A stretch of 37,021 nucleotides of DNA from Smittium culicis (GCA_001970855.1 LSSN01000555.1:1-37021), one strand, 5' to 3'. Counted from the first letter of the stretch, positions 9,945 to 21,917 are shown. Program-made: numbers and translations. The notes: generated by a model from the letters alone, not told the origin.

Positions 9945-12356
9945 TAAATAAGTTTTTATTTTTATTTAATTATTTCATATACTTTTATAGCACAATCTGA
10001 TTTTTCATTTTTCATTATAAATAATCAATCTCTAAATATAAGTGCGGATATATAGCGGTAATAAATGTATAAATAATACAATCCTTTACTACTTTTATGA
10101 TCATTTTATATTTTGAAATCAACTCAAGCAGTTTATAAAATCAGAATTACTCAGCCACTTTAAAAAATTGTAATATATAAATCCAAAATATAGAGAATAT
10201 GTAATTGAGAAATCGATTTTTACAATTACACTATTAAAAAAATGAACTTTTTTAATATAATATTGAGATAGTAGCGATATCATTTTAAATTAAACCATCC
10301 CATATTATTTAATACTTCCCCTTATTAAGACTGTTTACCCATTTCCAAACACTTCTAATCATATACTTTTAATAATAAAGTGCCATAATCCATTTTATAA
10401 TCTTTATATTTTTTCCTATTTATATCAGCGACAAAATTTTTACTTTTTGTTCCCGTATTAAAATTTCAAATATATTTTTCCATATTCATAAATTAATACT
10501 CGCTCCTATTTTACGAATTAATAAAAATTATACGTTAACCCATTTTATAAAAATACCAGATTTGCTAAACATTTAACTGAGATTTATCAAGAAATTTTTC
10601 AACATAACTATCTAAAGACGAAGTTTAATAAAGGATACTAGTTAAATATAAGACTAGAATTATGATTATGAGAAACGCGCAAGTAAAGTAACTAAAATAC
10701 ACGAAATATGATATTGGCAAAAAAAAAAAAACTTTTTGAATAAAATCAAAAATCAAAATCGACGATCAAAAAGTAAATAACCAACACTGATCAGTTCTGA
10801 ATAGTAAAAAAAAATTTCACCTATCAAATTTCATTTATGCCTGAATAGAGCTATTTGATAAATTTCCTCATAAAGGAGATTGTGGTTAGGAGTTAGGGTG
10901 TTCTAATCAATATTTGAACCAGCTTAGAACTGGTACAGCCAACCAAAATTTTGAGTTGGAAAAAGTATAGTTTTTGAACGGAATCTGCGTGCCCAAAACA
11001 CTTATACTGCAAAGTATAAGAGGTTCGCCAGCCCTCTTGAGCAAGTGCGCAGTAGATATAAATTTGATAGAGCGAGTGATGAGGTGTCAGTACGAAAGCA
11101 TATTTTTAAATATTTTATTACAGCTTTTGAAATATTTTTAATAACTTGTAATTTATGTTTAATAAAATCGGCGAGACAATAAAAAAAAATTAGATTCTTA
11201 ACACTTAATATTCTATATACATATCACATTATGAAGCGCGAAACATAATAAAGTGGCTGAGATATTACATAAATGTGATTTTCGTATAATTTAATGGAAT
11301 AAAGCCGGCTATAAAACATATTGATACTTTTAATATCAATTATGATTTAGTTAAATTCTATTCGTTATTTCAATTTTGTTTCCTGTACAAGATTGTAGAT
11401 ATTTTTATTCTTTATAATTTAACCACCACAAGAATATCTTCAATATACTAATAAATTTTACTCAATTATTTAATTAAGTAAAAATACATAAAAAAATCAA
11501 TTCTTTGATTATAAACCTGTATAACTAACGGATTAAAAAAAATAATTGAAACTTTAAAAAAATATAAGTATTAGCCACGTGTGCTTTTTTTTTGAATTTA
11601 ATTATGATTCCAAAAAATCTAGAAATATAATTACACTTTTAGTATTAATTTTGAAATCCTATTATATATTATTTCAAAATTGAAATAAAAAAGAAATTTA
11701 ATATATTTCCTACTCAAAAAGAATTTTATATCGAATCTAAACTTTTAAAGAATATATATATAAACATAAGTGCGCACATATTTTATTTTAAAATTATAAT
11801 ATATATATTTTTTATATAATTCACTCAACTTGGTTATAAATTTAGAAAAAATATAATTATAGTTAAATGGAACACTGGTTATTGATATGATATTCACTAC
11901 AAAACGTTATTTAAAATACGGATTCATTTTTTAAATTGATTATTTGAATTAGTTTTATGGGTAAGTACAGCTCTATAAAACATCTATCCTTAACAATAAA
12001 TTTTGATCCTTTAATTTTCAAATCCGCCTTTAAATTGAACATTGTGTTCAATATAATACTGTTATTTAATTATTTTAGCTCATTCATTAGTGTTTTTTTA
12101 TTTTAGAAAATTGGTTTCTATATTATATAGGGGCTCTAATAAATTTTTGGGAAAAAAATGACTTTGATGCTTTAATAGATATTAGTTATAAAAATATTGT
12201 TTGGAATCTTAGTTTTATAAAAAAAAATTTTTTTTATTGAATAACTTTTTTTTTTATATAGTCTATTATTTTAGGTATAAGGTATAGACTAAGATATTAT
12301 CATGAAAGTATCAATGATTGAATCCTATTCAAAAAATAAAATTTCAATTTTTGGCT
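9945..12356. other. AT-rich intergenic spacer containing one GC-richer island
   Basis: No protein-coding gene is recognised. Nearly all of it is low-complexity AT-rich sequence. The exception is the compositionally distinct, hairpin-rich stretch at 10881-11085, listed separately. Confidence 0.6.
10881..11085. other. GC-richer hairpin island (ncRNA or solo LTR candidate)
   Basis: About 200 bp stand out from the AT-rich surroundings and hold four consecutive hairpins: ACCAG/CTGGT (10918-10934), CCAAC/GTTGG (10939-10959), CTTATACT-GCAA-AGTATAAG (11001-11020, an 8-bp perfect stem closed by a GNRA-type loop), and AAGAGG/CCTCTT (11018-11038). Also present are GGTTCGCC (11022-11029), which resembles a Pol III B box, ATATAAAT (11057-11064) and GTGATGA (11076-11082), which resembles a C box. 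No open reading frame crosses it and I could not fold it as a tRNA or match it to a known RNA. A solo LTR beginning TGTGG at 10881 is the main alternative. Confidence 0.35.
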
Positions 12357-15300
12357 CTAGATTTTAGACTGCACATTCACAAAATACGAAAATAGCTCTT
12401 GAGTTTTATTAGCTTTTTTACTTTCTGGCGACATCGTGGTTGGTCTGTTTATTACCCGCAGAGGAGGATCTCCTTTAATGTCTGAGCTACGTCTAGATTT
12501 ATGAATAGTTTTTTCGTTAGAATCTTCAGGAAGATGTGGGGGCTTTTTATCTAGGACCGATCTGATTGAGTCTTTTTTATCATGATGTCCTATTTCTTTG
12601 TTTCTGTGAAACGAACCTTCGTCATTATGTGGAAGTGGGCCATGGTTGAAGATTGCTGTATTCGATATACTGCTAAGTCTGTTTTTAAGGGCTAAAAATG
12701 CCACTGACTGTGGAAGAATCATTAATATTCCATATAATGAAGCTGATAAGTAAGGATATCTTTCATGGTTAAGTAGCTGCATTCGCAAAAATGCAAAAAT
12801 TGGAGATTCCAGTAACTGGACTAATACGTCAAGTTGATTCAGTAGCGTGTGAGGGATATCATCTTGAGAAATATGCTCTAAAATCAAATACGCGAGTTGG
12901 TATCGCTGAGATAAAAAGCATAAAACTAGAGTAGAGACAGGATTGCAAGACCAGCTGAGGAACAATGAATCAAAAAGATTTTTAGGAATAGCGGGCATTT
13001 TTTTAACTTCACTTCCGTTAATATTTAACTTTGACAATAGAACAGATTCAGAAGAATCTAATGGATTTTTATGCGTATCTAAGACTCTAGATGATCTTTC
13101 GAGTAATTCGTTATCATTTTCTATATTGTTTTGACTTACAACATTATTACTTGATATATTAGATATACGTCTACTATTTTTTGGTGGGTGTAAAGATGGC
13201 TTAGTTATAGCATTTATCATATTTTCAGTTGCCTCTAATTTGTTGTTTTTCAGTAAAGTATTAGGTAAAATGTTTGTTTTAGGCTTTGGCTTTTTAATGT
13301 TGGTTTTAGCAACACTTGATGCCGTTATTGGCGAAACTGTAGCAGGTGATTCTGGTCTGGCTGATATTATTTGTGGGCCAATTGATCGCCTAACACCAGA
13401 TTCATTAGCTGTGTGGAGAGTTGATAAAGGTGGGCTACTAGGGTGAAAAAGTCTGCTGAATTGAGGTAATTTGCTATTAGGTCTATTTAAAGATTTGTTT
13501 TGATCAATGTTAAGTTGGACTGTGTCACTTTGAATATTAGGCGACGTTATTAGCGAAGTCGCATCATTGCACTCATTTATCTTTCTTGACAAACTAAGGT
13601 CATCACTTAAATTTGCATTATGTTGAGTATTAGAGCTAAGTTCTATTTCAGATACTTTTTTGGATTGGATATTATTGGATAAATCGATAGAGGTCTTTTT
13701 TGTAAAAGTAGGGATTAAGGTAGAATTTTTTTTATGCTGATCTGTTTTTTCTGATGAGAGATTCGACCCTTTAGGCGTTTCATTTACAGATTCAATATCA
13801 TTAATAGCGAGGCTTTCAGCTAATTCAGAAGTACTAATCTCTCTACTGTGTGAATGAACATTTGGTAAATCACCATTTTGGGAGGCAAGATTCTTCTTTG
13901 GTATTTGAGATTCATCATAGAACTTTTTATATTGTGAAGTATTTTGTTTATAAACATTGCCAAATGAACTAGTGAATGCTTTAAAGCTGTGGTTGAGGGT
14001 GATGGGATTTTTTTCTGAATAATACTTGGCAATTTCGCTATCATTCATCCTAAGCAACTTTCTTAGTATGGATGCCTCTGGAGCAGAAATAAGGATCCAG
14101 GTCAATTGCTGGATAATTTCTTGCCCAAAGCTTAAATCGTCCAATGGGCTTGTAGAAGAAAAATTAGGCGAATTAGGACTATTTTCAGTATCAGGTTCAT
14201 TATTAGATTTCTTCATTAGTGATTCATTGGTATAAGAAAAAGGGTTTGATAAGTTATCCATAGTTGGGAATGGCTTATTGAAGTTGAGGTAGTCATAGTT
14301 GTAAGATTTATTTTGGGGTTTTTTGGGTCCGGGAATAAAGTTAGTTGACTCAGGGCAAACTTTATAAGAAACTAAAAACTTGTGTAAATGCATACTAAAA
14401 ACCCTAAAAACACGCTCAGGGTCTAAAACCAGGCATAGTTGGCGTATAATTAGAGACATACGAGAGTGTAACATTTGGTTGTCATTGAAAAAAATTTGTA
14501 GTAAGCTTTTACAAAAGCGGTCTAAATAAGAGTTTTTGCTGTCATAATCAGAGCTGCTTGAATTTAAATTGTATTCAGAGTATAGAGCAATCTGTGCAAA
14601 AAGCTCAAGGTCTAATTTAACAACATTTTCGCTAGAGTCACATAACACTTTGAGCAAAAATGGGAAGCTGGATTCTTCAGGCGTTAAAATTAAATCAGGG
14701 ACACTTTTGTGGAGTAATAACAGCCATTTTAAGCCTTCTACTTTAGTATTTTCATGAACATTGTTGTTGAATAAAAGAATTATGACGTTCACGACAGTAT
14801 CATAACTAAAGAACTCATCATCATTATAGTTAATATCGGGTTCAGAAACCGTATAATTGAATTTGTTAGAAGGGTTGGAAGTATCCATGACATGGGATGT
14901 GTTGGGGCTGTCATTAAAGTTAGAGTTATCCAAATTGCTGCCATGGGATTCTAAAACGCTATTCGAGTCTTGAGGAGAAATGGTGAAATTTCTTTGAATT
15001 GGTTTTGGGAGTATTGGTTGAGAGCAAACAAGATACTGGAGTCTTCTGTTAATTTTTAATGCCAGCTCACAAACGCTTGGGACGCTGTGAGACGATAGAG
15101 GAAGTAAAGCGCTAATTAATGGAGGAGTTAGAGTAATTAGAGAACTGGGACATATGTAAGAAAACGAAAAAACCCAATTAAGGGAAGTGGCTAATATTTC
15201 CTGGTCATTTGAGTGTAAATGTACAACCAAGATATCTAAGCAAGCGGCGTGATCTACGTATACGTCGTAGTTATGTGATATTAAGGAGTTTTCATGTAAA

Positions 15301-16507
15301 GATGGAGAGCTATAATTATGAGACAAGTAGTGTTTTCTTTCTTCGCGAATTTTTTTTCTTCTTGCAGCCATTTTAATTTCTTCGCTGGCTTCATTTATAG
15401 CGTTATAGTCATCAGTGAAGCCGCTTGAAGTCTTTTTATGATAGCTATTAAAGTGGTTGGCATTTGTTGGTTTAGTATTAAGCACATTGAAATTGCGGTG
15501 GTTTTGGTTTTGAGTATTGGGCCATAAATCATCTGCAAGTTCCTGTAAGCCGGCACATTCTTCAACTTCTCTGAGAAGTTCGATTAGTACATTACTTGCT
15601 TTAAGACGAACATCATCTTTGGGATCGCTCAAAAAGCGAATTAGTTGGTCTAAAAAGCTGGGTAAAAATCTTATAAGATCAAGGCCAGGAATAGAGTCTA
15701 GGATACGAATCCATTCAATGAGATATAAACGAGTTGCAGCTTTAAAAGTGTGCATTCTTTCGGAGAGTAAAGGGATAAATCTTTCTAGAGAAAAGAAAAT
15801 TTTTCTGTTCGAATCAGCGACAATGCTGTCAGAAATTGAAGATTGAGAGTTTTCTAGGGATAGGTAAGAGGTGGCTTCTTCGGTTACGATATCTTTTATT
15901 AATCGATCAACATAATCGGCAGAATCCTTAACGCTGTGTGTGGGATCAGCAGTTACTCGAGATAACATGTCGGTGATTTCGTTAAACCAGCCTAGAATAC
16001 TTCCACGGGCAACTTTAGCGACGTTATATAAAGCTTCACAAGAGTAGTATCTTACTTTTGGATCCAAATCAGAAAGGCAAGTTAGAATCGGGGGTACAAT
16101 GAAATCGAGATATTCGTAAACATTTTCAGGACCAAGAGCTATTGAGCAAGCAGCTAGAGCTAAAACACCGCCAGATCTGGCAGTTTCTTTTGAAGAAGAG
16201 ACGAGCTCTTCAGAAATTTCTATTAGTACTGAAGATACAGAGTTTTTGTCATACTCGGAGACGAGTTCGCGCATGTGTCTAAAAGGAAAAGAAAAATTAA
16301 CTTGACAATAAGGAAGTGTATTTTCATAGGAAGTATTAGATAATTATGGTATTGCTGGAACAATAGGGAGGGAGGGAGAATAAGGGAAGGGGGGGGGGGG
16401 TAGATGAATGAAATGAATTACTTTTCGAGGAGCAGAGCGCTCTGCTTTCGTTTGTCGTAGACTTTGTCTACAATTCCTCTAGCGATATTTATAGGTATAA
16501 AGCGCAT
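12357..16507 (-). CDS. VAC14: VAC14, scaffold of the Fab1/PIKfyve-Fig4 lipid kinase complex
   Basis: Vac14 holds the PI3P 5-kinase Fab1 and the phosphatase Fig4 together at the vacuole/endosome to control PI(3,5)P2. The gene has two exons. Exon 1 (16507-16422) encodes MRFIPINIARGIVDKVYDKR..., matching the family N-terminus 'L.DKLYEKRK.AA.ELEK'. Exon 2 runs 16278-12357; the intron (16279-16421) has a GTAATT donor and a TTTTAG acceptor. The product is 1335 residues, against about 780-880 in human and yeast. Residues 1-275 are N-terminal HEAT repeats (ALGPENVYEYLDFIVPPIL, VRYYSCEALYNVAKVA, DRLIKDIV). Further HEAT-like segments lie at about 365-455 and 520-690 (LIIRQLCLVLDPERVF). Residues 1127-1235 are the conserved C-terminal Fig4-binding block (LFLSWSCNP, LVQLLESPIFAFLR, YPYLSASLYGILMILPQS). 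About 345 Ser/Asn-rich residues (about 780-1125) interrupt this block compared with human. Identification is firm. Confidence 0.96.
16366..16400 (+). other. G-quadruplex-type G-run inside VAC14 intron 1
   Basis: The plus strand reads GGGAGGGAGGG, then a 7-base spacer, GGG, AA and twelve consecutive G. This satisfies the four-G-tract rule. It lies in the 143-bp intron of VAC14, about 20 bp from the 5' splice site; the transcript carries the C-rich complement. No comparably G-rich intronic block was noticed elsewhere in the window. Confidence 0.7.
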
Positions 16508-17048
16508 CGAGAAGATAAAATACAGAAAAATATAAAGAGAAAGATTTGTAAATAAATTTTTCAGAGGAAAATTAGGTTATAATTATAGGAAATACAAATA
16601 AAATGCAAATAAATTTGAATAGTAAGAAAAAATAATTGAAATTAACAGACTGAGTTATATGCATTGTGGTTGGCCAAATAATAAAATCGCATTTTAGGCC
16701 AATTGAGTATATTTATTCCCATTTGCGAAAAAAAAAAATCTTACTCTTATTGGAACATTTTTTTAAGCTATGCAATTTTGTTTAATTTTATATATATATA
16801 ATTATTTATTAAATTCAGCCTTAAATTTTCGCATTAGATTTGAACTCCTTTAATTTTGTATTTATTTGTGTAATAATAATACTTTAAAAATAATGAAATT
16901 TATTTTTTTTTATTTATTACAATCTCTAGGTATTTCTGACAAAAATTACTCCACAGAATGATAAAATAATGAGGCGGTTGTTAAGTAGATATAACTATCA
17001 AACTTTTCATTCAATGATTGCTATATGTGTAAAAATGTGATATATATA

Positions 17049-17612
17049 CACATACTAAAACTTTTTAGTTACAACATCTAGTAATTTTTGCAAAGATGTA
17101 TTCCTTACTATTATGAGAATTTATAAAAATTTTAAGCGAAATTAATTAGTAAATATATATTAAATAATTCTCTTTAAAAATCAAGTTCGAAAATAAATTA
17201 TTATGGAGAAAATTTTAAACCTATTGAGTTATGGCTAAAGAGTTTAAATCTCGGCCACTATTTTCTAAACTAATAATTATTAAAGTAATAAAGTAAAAAA
17301 AAATTTATAGATCTATACTAATATTAATCGCAACAGCTAATCTTGAGCTAATTACTTTTTCTTTTTATTTGTTTTTAATTTATTCAAAAAATTTTTAAAT
17401 GAAATCACACTAGAAAGATTACATTAATTTTTTATTTCTATCGAGGTATATTAAGATAAATTTCACTATAAATAAGAACATACTAGATTACATATTTAGC
17501 TACACCAATATAAACTAATGATTCAATAATATAGCTGATTCTAATAATATTCCTAGAATATTTATCCAGGAGTTTAAAAAATATAAAAAAAAAGAAAATT
17601 AGGTGAGGGGAT
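17049..17612 (+). repeat. Direct repeat, left copy (564 bp)
   Basis: By eye this block reads identically, base for base, to 17740-18303. It ends abruptly at the run of N. See the right copy and the gap entry. Confidence 0.95.
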
Positions 17613-17739
17613 NNNNNNNNNNNNNNNNNNNNNNNNNNNNNNNNNNNNNNNNNNNNNNNNNNNNNNNNNNNNNNNNNNNNNNNNNNNNNNNNNNNNNNNN
17701 NNNNNNNNNNNNNNNNNNNNNNNNNNNNNNNNNNNNNNN
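17613..17739. other. Assembly gap (127 N)
   Basis: A run of unknown bases joins two identical 564-bp sequences. The arrangement strongly suggests two overlapping contig ends that the scaffolder failed to merge. Confidence 0.98.
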
Positions 17740-18303
17740 CACATACTAAAACTTTTTAGTTACAACATCTAGTAATTTTTGCAAAGATGTATTCCTTACT
17801 ATTATGAGAATTTATAAAAATTTTAAGCGAAATTAATTAGTAAATATATATTAAATAATTCTCTTTAAAAATCAAGTTCGAAAATAAATTATTATGGAGA
17901 AAATTTTAAACCTATTGAGTTATGGCTAAAGAGTTTAAATCTCGGCCACTATTTTCTAAACTAATAATTATTAAAGTAATAAAGTAAAAAAAAATTTATA
18001 GATCTATACTAATATTAATCGCAACAGCTAATCTTGAGCTAATTACTTTTTCTTTTTATTTGTTTTTAATTTATTCAAAAAATTTTTAAATGAAATCACA
18101 CTAGAAAGATTACATTAATTTTTTATTTCTATCGAGGTATATTAAGATAAATTTCACTATAAATAAGAACATACTAGATTACATATTTAGCTACACCAAT
18201 ATAAACTAATGATTCAATAATATAGCTGATTCTAATAATATTCCTAGAATATTTATCCAGGAGTTTAAAAAATATAAAAAAAAAGAAAATTAGGTGAGGG
18301 GAT
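17740..18303 (+). repeat. Direct repeat, right copy (564 bp)
   Basis: Starts immediately after the N run with CACATACTAAAAC and repeats 17049-17612 without a visible difference. The absence of divergence in a genome full of decayed repeats favours an artefact over a real tandem duplication. Confidence 0.95.
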
Positions 18304-19247
18304 TGATATGGAAATGAAACTAAATCCTACTCATTTAAAAAGAAACCAAGCTATTGATAGTATAAATGCTATTTATATCTTTCAGTAAAATTTTCTGAGC
18401 TTATCAGTAGAAGTATTAATGAGTATAAATATAAACCAATATTCGTTTTAATATATTCAACAGAAAAAAAAAAATAGGTAAATATATACATTCAGAGCCA
18501 AATGTAAATATAAAAGAGGAAAATTTTTATATTACTATGTATAAATATGAGATTAAATTCCAAGGTTAGAATATTATATTTTTAAACTTGTAAAATTTTT
18601 AAAGGATAAATAATATAATTAAAAGGAATATAATTGATCTAAAGGCTAATAGTTACGATTATACTCTCTATATTAACAATAAATATTTATTTTATAAACA
18701 GCTCAATATACTCGATATTGTTCCTTAGAATTTATATTATGTATGCAATTGATAATTTAGCTATGTAGTTAATTATGGTACATTCTAGTTGTATATGTTA
18801 ATATTATTGAATTGAGATTAAGTCTTGTGAAATTGGGATTAAGTTTTTTTTTATATTCTAAACCTACAAGCAGTCGCTTCGATAAACTGGTATTTACAGC
18901 TATAATCGTATTGTTAAGCTATAATTAATTCAAGCCAGTTAATGTATACTAAATATTAGATATTAAATATTAGATTAATATGAGTTTTTTTTTTGACCAC
19001 AGGTAATTATTCCAAATCAATTCGTTATTGTGTTGAATTATGTATGTATTTTCTTTATTTACGATTGTGATTTAAATTTCTTGAGGCGTGATAACCCAAG
19101 TATTTGGAGCGGTAAATGGGATATGGACTGATACGAAGCTTATAAGTAAAATTTTAATAGGAATGGATTCCAGCCACTTTTCTTTCATGCGTATTTTATT
19201 AAGAAATAAAATTTATTATGATTTTTTTGTGAAAATATAGGGTTATT

Positions 19248-19310
19248 AAGTTAAAATTCTGTTTAATAAACTCTCTGAGACAAAAAAAAAAAAAAAAAAG
19301 TTAAAATTCT
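19248..19310 (+). mobile_element. Micro-retroposon insertion 2 with poly(A) tail and target-site duplication
   Basis: GTTTAATAAACTCTCTGAGAC plus about 17 A (19261-19299) is flanked by the 13-bp direct repeat AAGTTAAAATTCT (19248-19260 and 19298-19310). The last 15 bases before the tail match the insertion at 6953 except for one transition, yet this copy starts six bases further upstream. Different target duplications and 5' truncation points show two independent insertion events of one poly(A)-tailed family. Confidence 0.75.
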
Positions 19311-19657
19311 ATTTTAAATTCAAAATAAATGATTAATAAAAGACATTTTAATTAGCGGCAGGCGATTCTTGATTAGTGAAATAAACTTGTTTCATATATC
19401 ACATACTTGTAATATTAAAATTTAAGATAAAGCGCCCAAGAGTATACATTAAGTATGGCACTTTACTTGTACTTATTTTCATAAATTCTAAATCTTGGGT
19501 ACGAATGTAGCTCTATATATGTGATTATAAAATTTAGAGAAAATAATAAATTTTAAGACTACGCAAGTAAATTTAGACGATTTTGTAAAAAAAATAAAAA
19601 TTGGAGCCGAGTAAACATATATATGCTTAAGAAATCGTTACTTTACTACATTTAGTG

Positions 19658-19664
19658 TATAAAA
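19658..19664 (+). promoter_or_regulatory. TATA-like box upstream of the thioesterase gene
   Basis: TATAAAA occurs 200 bp before the proposed start codon at 19858. It would give a 5' UTR of roughly 170 bases. Many AT-rich alternatives exist nearby. Confidence 0.3.
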
Positions 19665-19857
19665 ACAAAATAACTTGATCAATATTAAAATTGCTTCTAT
19701 ATATACATTCCTTTTTTAGCTTATCAACACAGAATCTTTATTTATTTCAAATACAATATCCATATTTCATAAGCCTTTCTGAGATAGCGAATTTTATTCA
19801 CTGGCTTCTTGGTCGTATTAAACATAAAACAAGAACCTTTGTATTCAATACAAGCTC

Positions 19858-21532
19858 ATGCATGCATTTAGAAAAAGCGTTCTGGCTAAAAAACAAACTG
19901 GGTTCAGCAGCATACTAAGCCGTTTAAGTCGTACCACTTATTGCGCCCCGAAAATCATACATCGCAGTATGACTTCAATAAGCTCCAGTACCAGCGGTAT
20001 CGCAAATAGTACCACTGTAAGAAGAATGAATATCATGGATGCAATAGGTATAACCAAGATCGACGATGTCACTTTCTCTTGCAGCGAACTTTGGAAGCCT
20101 GCAGTTTCTAGAGGCGCCTTTGGTAAAAATTTTCTCACAATTGATATTTATTAGACACAACTCACTACCATTTTATACAGTCTTTTACACTTCCTTTTCG
20201 CGATTAAAAAATCATCCACTCATTTTTTCATATATGAATAAACATAACTTGAAAAAAAAACTTTTAAATTTGTATATATAGGTGGCCAAATCGCAGCCCA
20301 GGCACTGATGGCTGCTTCAAAGACTGTACCCGAAGAGTTTAGCGTAAATTCGCTTCATAGCTATTTCTTGCTGCCTGGAGATATAAACGAGCAAATAATC
20401 TATAAAGTTGAAACTATCCGACAAGGTTCAATATCTTTATTCTTTACTTTCGATTCATTGTTTAAAAATTATGTATACTTTTTTGCTACCAAATACTTCA
20501 TTTCTATTCTACTTTCATCTTCAACATACTCATTATAAAGCGTAGTTTTTATCTGATACTATTAAACGCTTGAAGTCAAAAATTCAATCGTGAAATGCTA
20601 TACATTTCAAACTTAAAAAAAAAAAACTATAATATTCCATACTAACATTATGAACTATACTTGATTATCATAATTTATTATAACCTAATTTTTCTTTATT
20701 TTTTCAAAATAATGATTTTGTTATAGGGAGATCTTTTGCATCAAGGACAGTCAATGCTTTCCAGAAGAACAAGAAAATTTTCACAATGATTTGCAGTTTT
20801 CAAGTGTTTGAGGAGTCTGGAATAGAGCACCAGTACGAGATGCCACATGCACTTGATCCTGAAATGTACAATTCTGACCTATTCTTTGTTGGAGAAAGAA
20901 GTATATTTGGCAATGGTAACAGCAAGACAATTGTAGATTTAGGAGATTCAGTCGGCGTTATCGGGAAGCTCATCTCAGCCTCCAACATGAAGGACCAAAA
21001 AAATGTACCAGAAATCAACGATGGCAGCTACAACACCAATAGCAATAACAATAGCAGTAGTAGTAGTAGTAATAGTCACCGTAGCAGTGTTGGAAGTAGC
21101 ACAGACAGCACATCTAATGATCCATATAGAAAGTGGTGGTTTAAAGCGGTCAACGAGAGCGGGAAGAAGTTTGAGCACCAGACAATTGAGCAGTCGGTAC
21201 TGACGTATTTCAGCGATTTCAGGTGTTTGTACACGTCTTCATTGCCACACAACTTGCGGTTCAACCCGAACGATAAAGGAAATATAACGATGATGGCGTC
21301 GCTGGATCATTCCGTTTGGTTTCACTCAAAAGTCGATGCTAGCGAGTGGATGTTGTATGAGATGGAGAGCGGACGTGCTTCTTGCGGGCGCGGGCATGTA
21401 ACTGGACGAGTGTTCAGCAAGAGCGGAGTTCTTGTGGCGACAGTTGCTCAAGAGGGGCTGCTAAGAGTTACGAAAAGCGATAAGAAAGTTGTGCCTAAAA
21501 TTATCAAGAACAATCCTCCACAGATACAATGA
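19858..21532 (+). CDS. TesB/ACOT8-type acyl-CoA thioesterase, possibly mitochondrial
   Basis: Hydrolyses acyl-CoA to free acid and CoA with a double-hotdog fold. Three exons: 19858-20122, 20282-20425 and 20727-21532, giving 404 residues (human ACOT8: 319). Both joins restore family sequence: [15 protein letters not shown] and [14 protein letters not shown]. The first hotdog holds [10 protein letters not shown]; the second ends in [17 protein letters not shown] and [11 protein letters not shown]. By alignment with E. coli TesB (D204/T228/Q278), the catalytic residues are D300, S328 and Q378, all present. Residues 238-268 are an Asn/Ser-rich insert between the domains. There is no C-terminal SKL-type peroxisomal signal (it ends PPQIQ). 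The first 45 residues are rich in Arg, Lys and Ser and lack acidic residues, like a mitochondrial presequence. The start is uncertain: downstream ATGs at codons 38, 56 and 59 could serve, and a cryptic acceptor (TCTCTTGCAG) precedes ELWKP. The intron 2 donor is the weak GTTCAA. Confidence 0.92.
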
Positions 21533-21917
21533 TCTATCTAATAATGGTGGGAAAGAAATATAGTTTTTTTTTTTTTTTTTATAACTTTTGTAGCTAAAAT
21601 TTTATGTACTTTTTTTTTTTTTTTTTTAGCTAATAGAATATGGGATGTATGATCATTTCTTTAGTAAAGATAAATAATAAATTAAATTTTTTATTTATAA
21701 AAAAAATAAAGTATATTTAAAGCAAGCTAAGAATAAAAATTGAATCAAAAGAGATAACGTTTATAGCTGAGGTAAACTCTTTTTTCAAAAAAAAAAAAAA
21801 AGCAAAAAATAAGGGTTATAGCAGAAGATAATGACGATAAATGTAGGATCTACAGGCAGAAAAAGAAAAGAGAGAAGTGGATTAGGTGTTTCATGAAGAG
21901 GTAAAAAAAAAAAAGTA
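21533..21917. other. Convergent 3' intergenic region with two T-tracts
   Basis: Lies between the 3' ends of the thioesterase gene (+) and the CCDC124 gene (-). It contains T17 at 21564-21580 and T18 at 21610-21627, plus A-runs at about 21787 and 21902. No ORF is seen. It presumably carries both polyadenylation regions. Confidence 0.6.

Larger units (their letters stand above)
16508..19657. other. AT-rich spacer with assembly gap
   Basis: No gene is recognised between VAC14 and the thioesterase gene. It contains the gap at 17613-17739, the exact duplication around it and the short retroposon insertion at 19261-19299. The rest is AT-rich with stops in all frames. Confidence 0.65.

Noticed and set aside
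11041..11090. Resemblance of GCAAGTGCGCAGTAG...GATGAGGT to the 5' end of U4 snRNA
   Set aside because: The spacing and the U6-pairing segments do not fit. Only short words match.
13240..13446. Plus-strand open stretch inside VAC14
   Set aside because: It is a shadow of the VAC14 coding frame on the opposite strand. The same applies to the other plus-strand stretches between 12.9 and 15.9 kb.
20016..20084. Additional intron in thioesterase exon 1 (GTAAGA donor to TTGCAG acceptor)
   Set aside because: It would remove KIDDVTF, which fits the family's N-terminal 'L..ID...F' pattern. The unspliced reading is preferred, though the site should be checked with transcripts.
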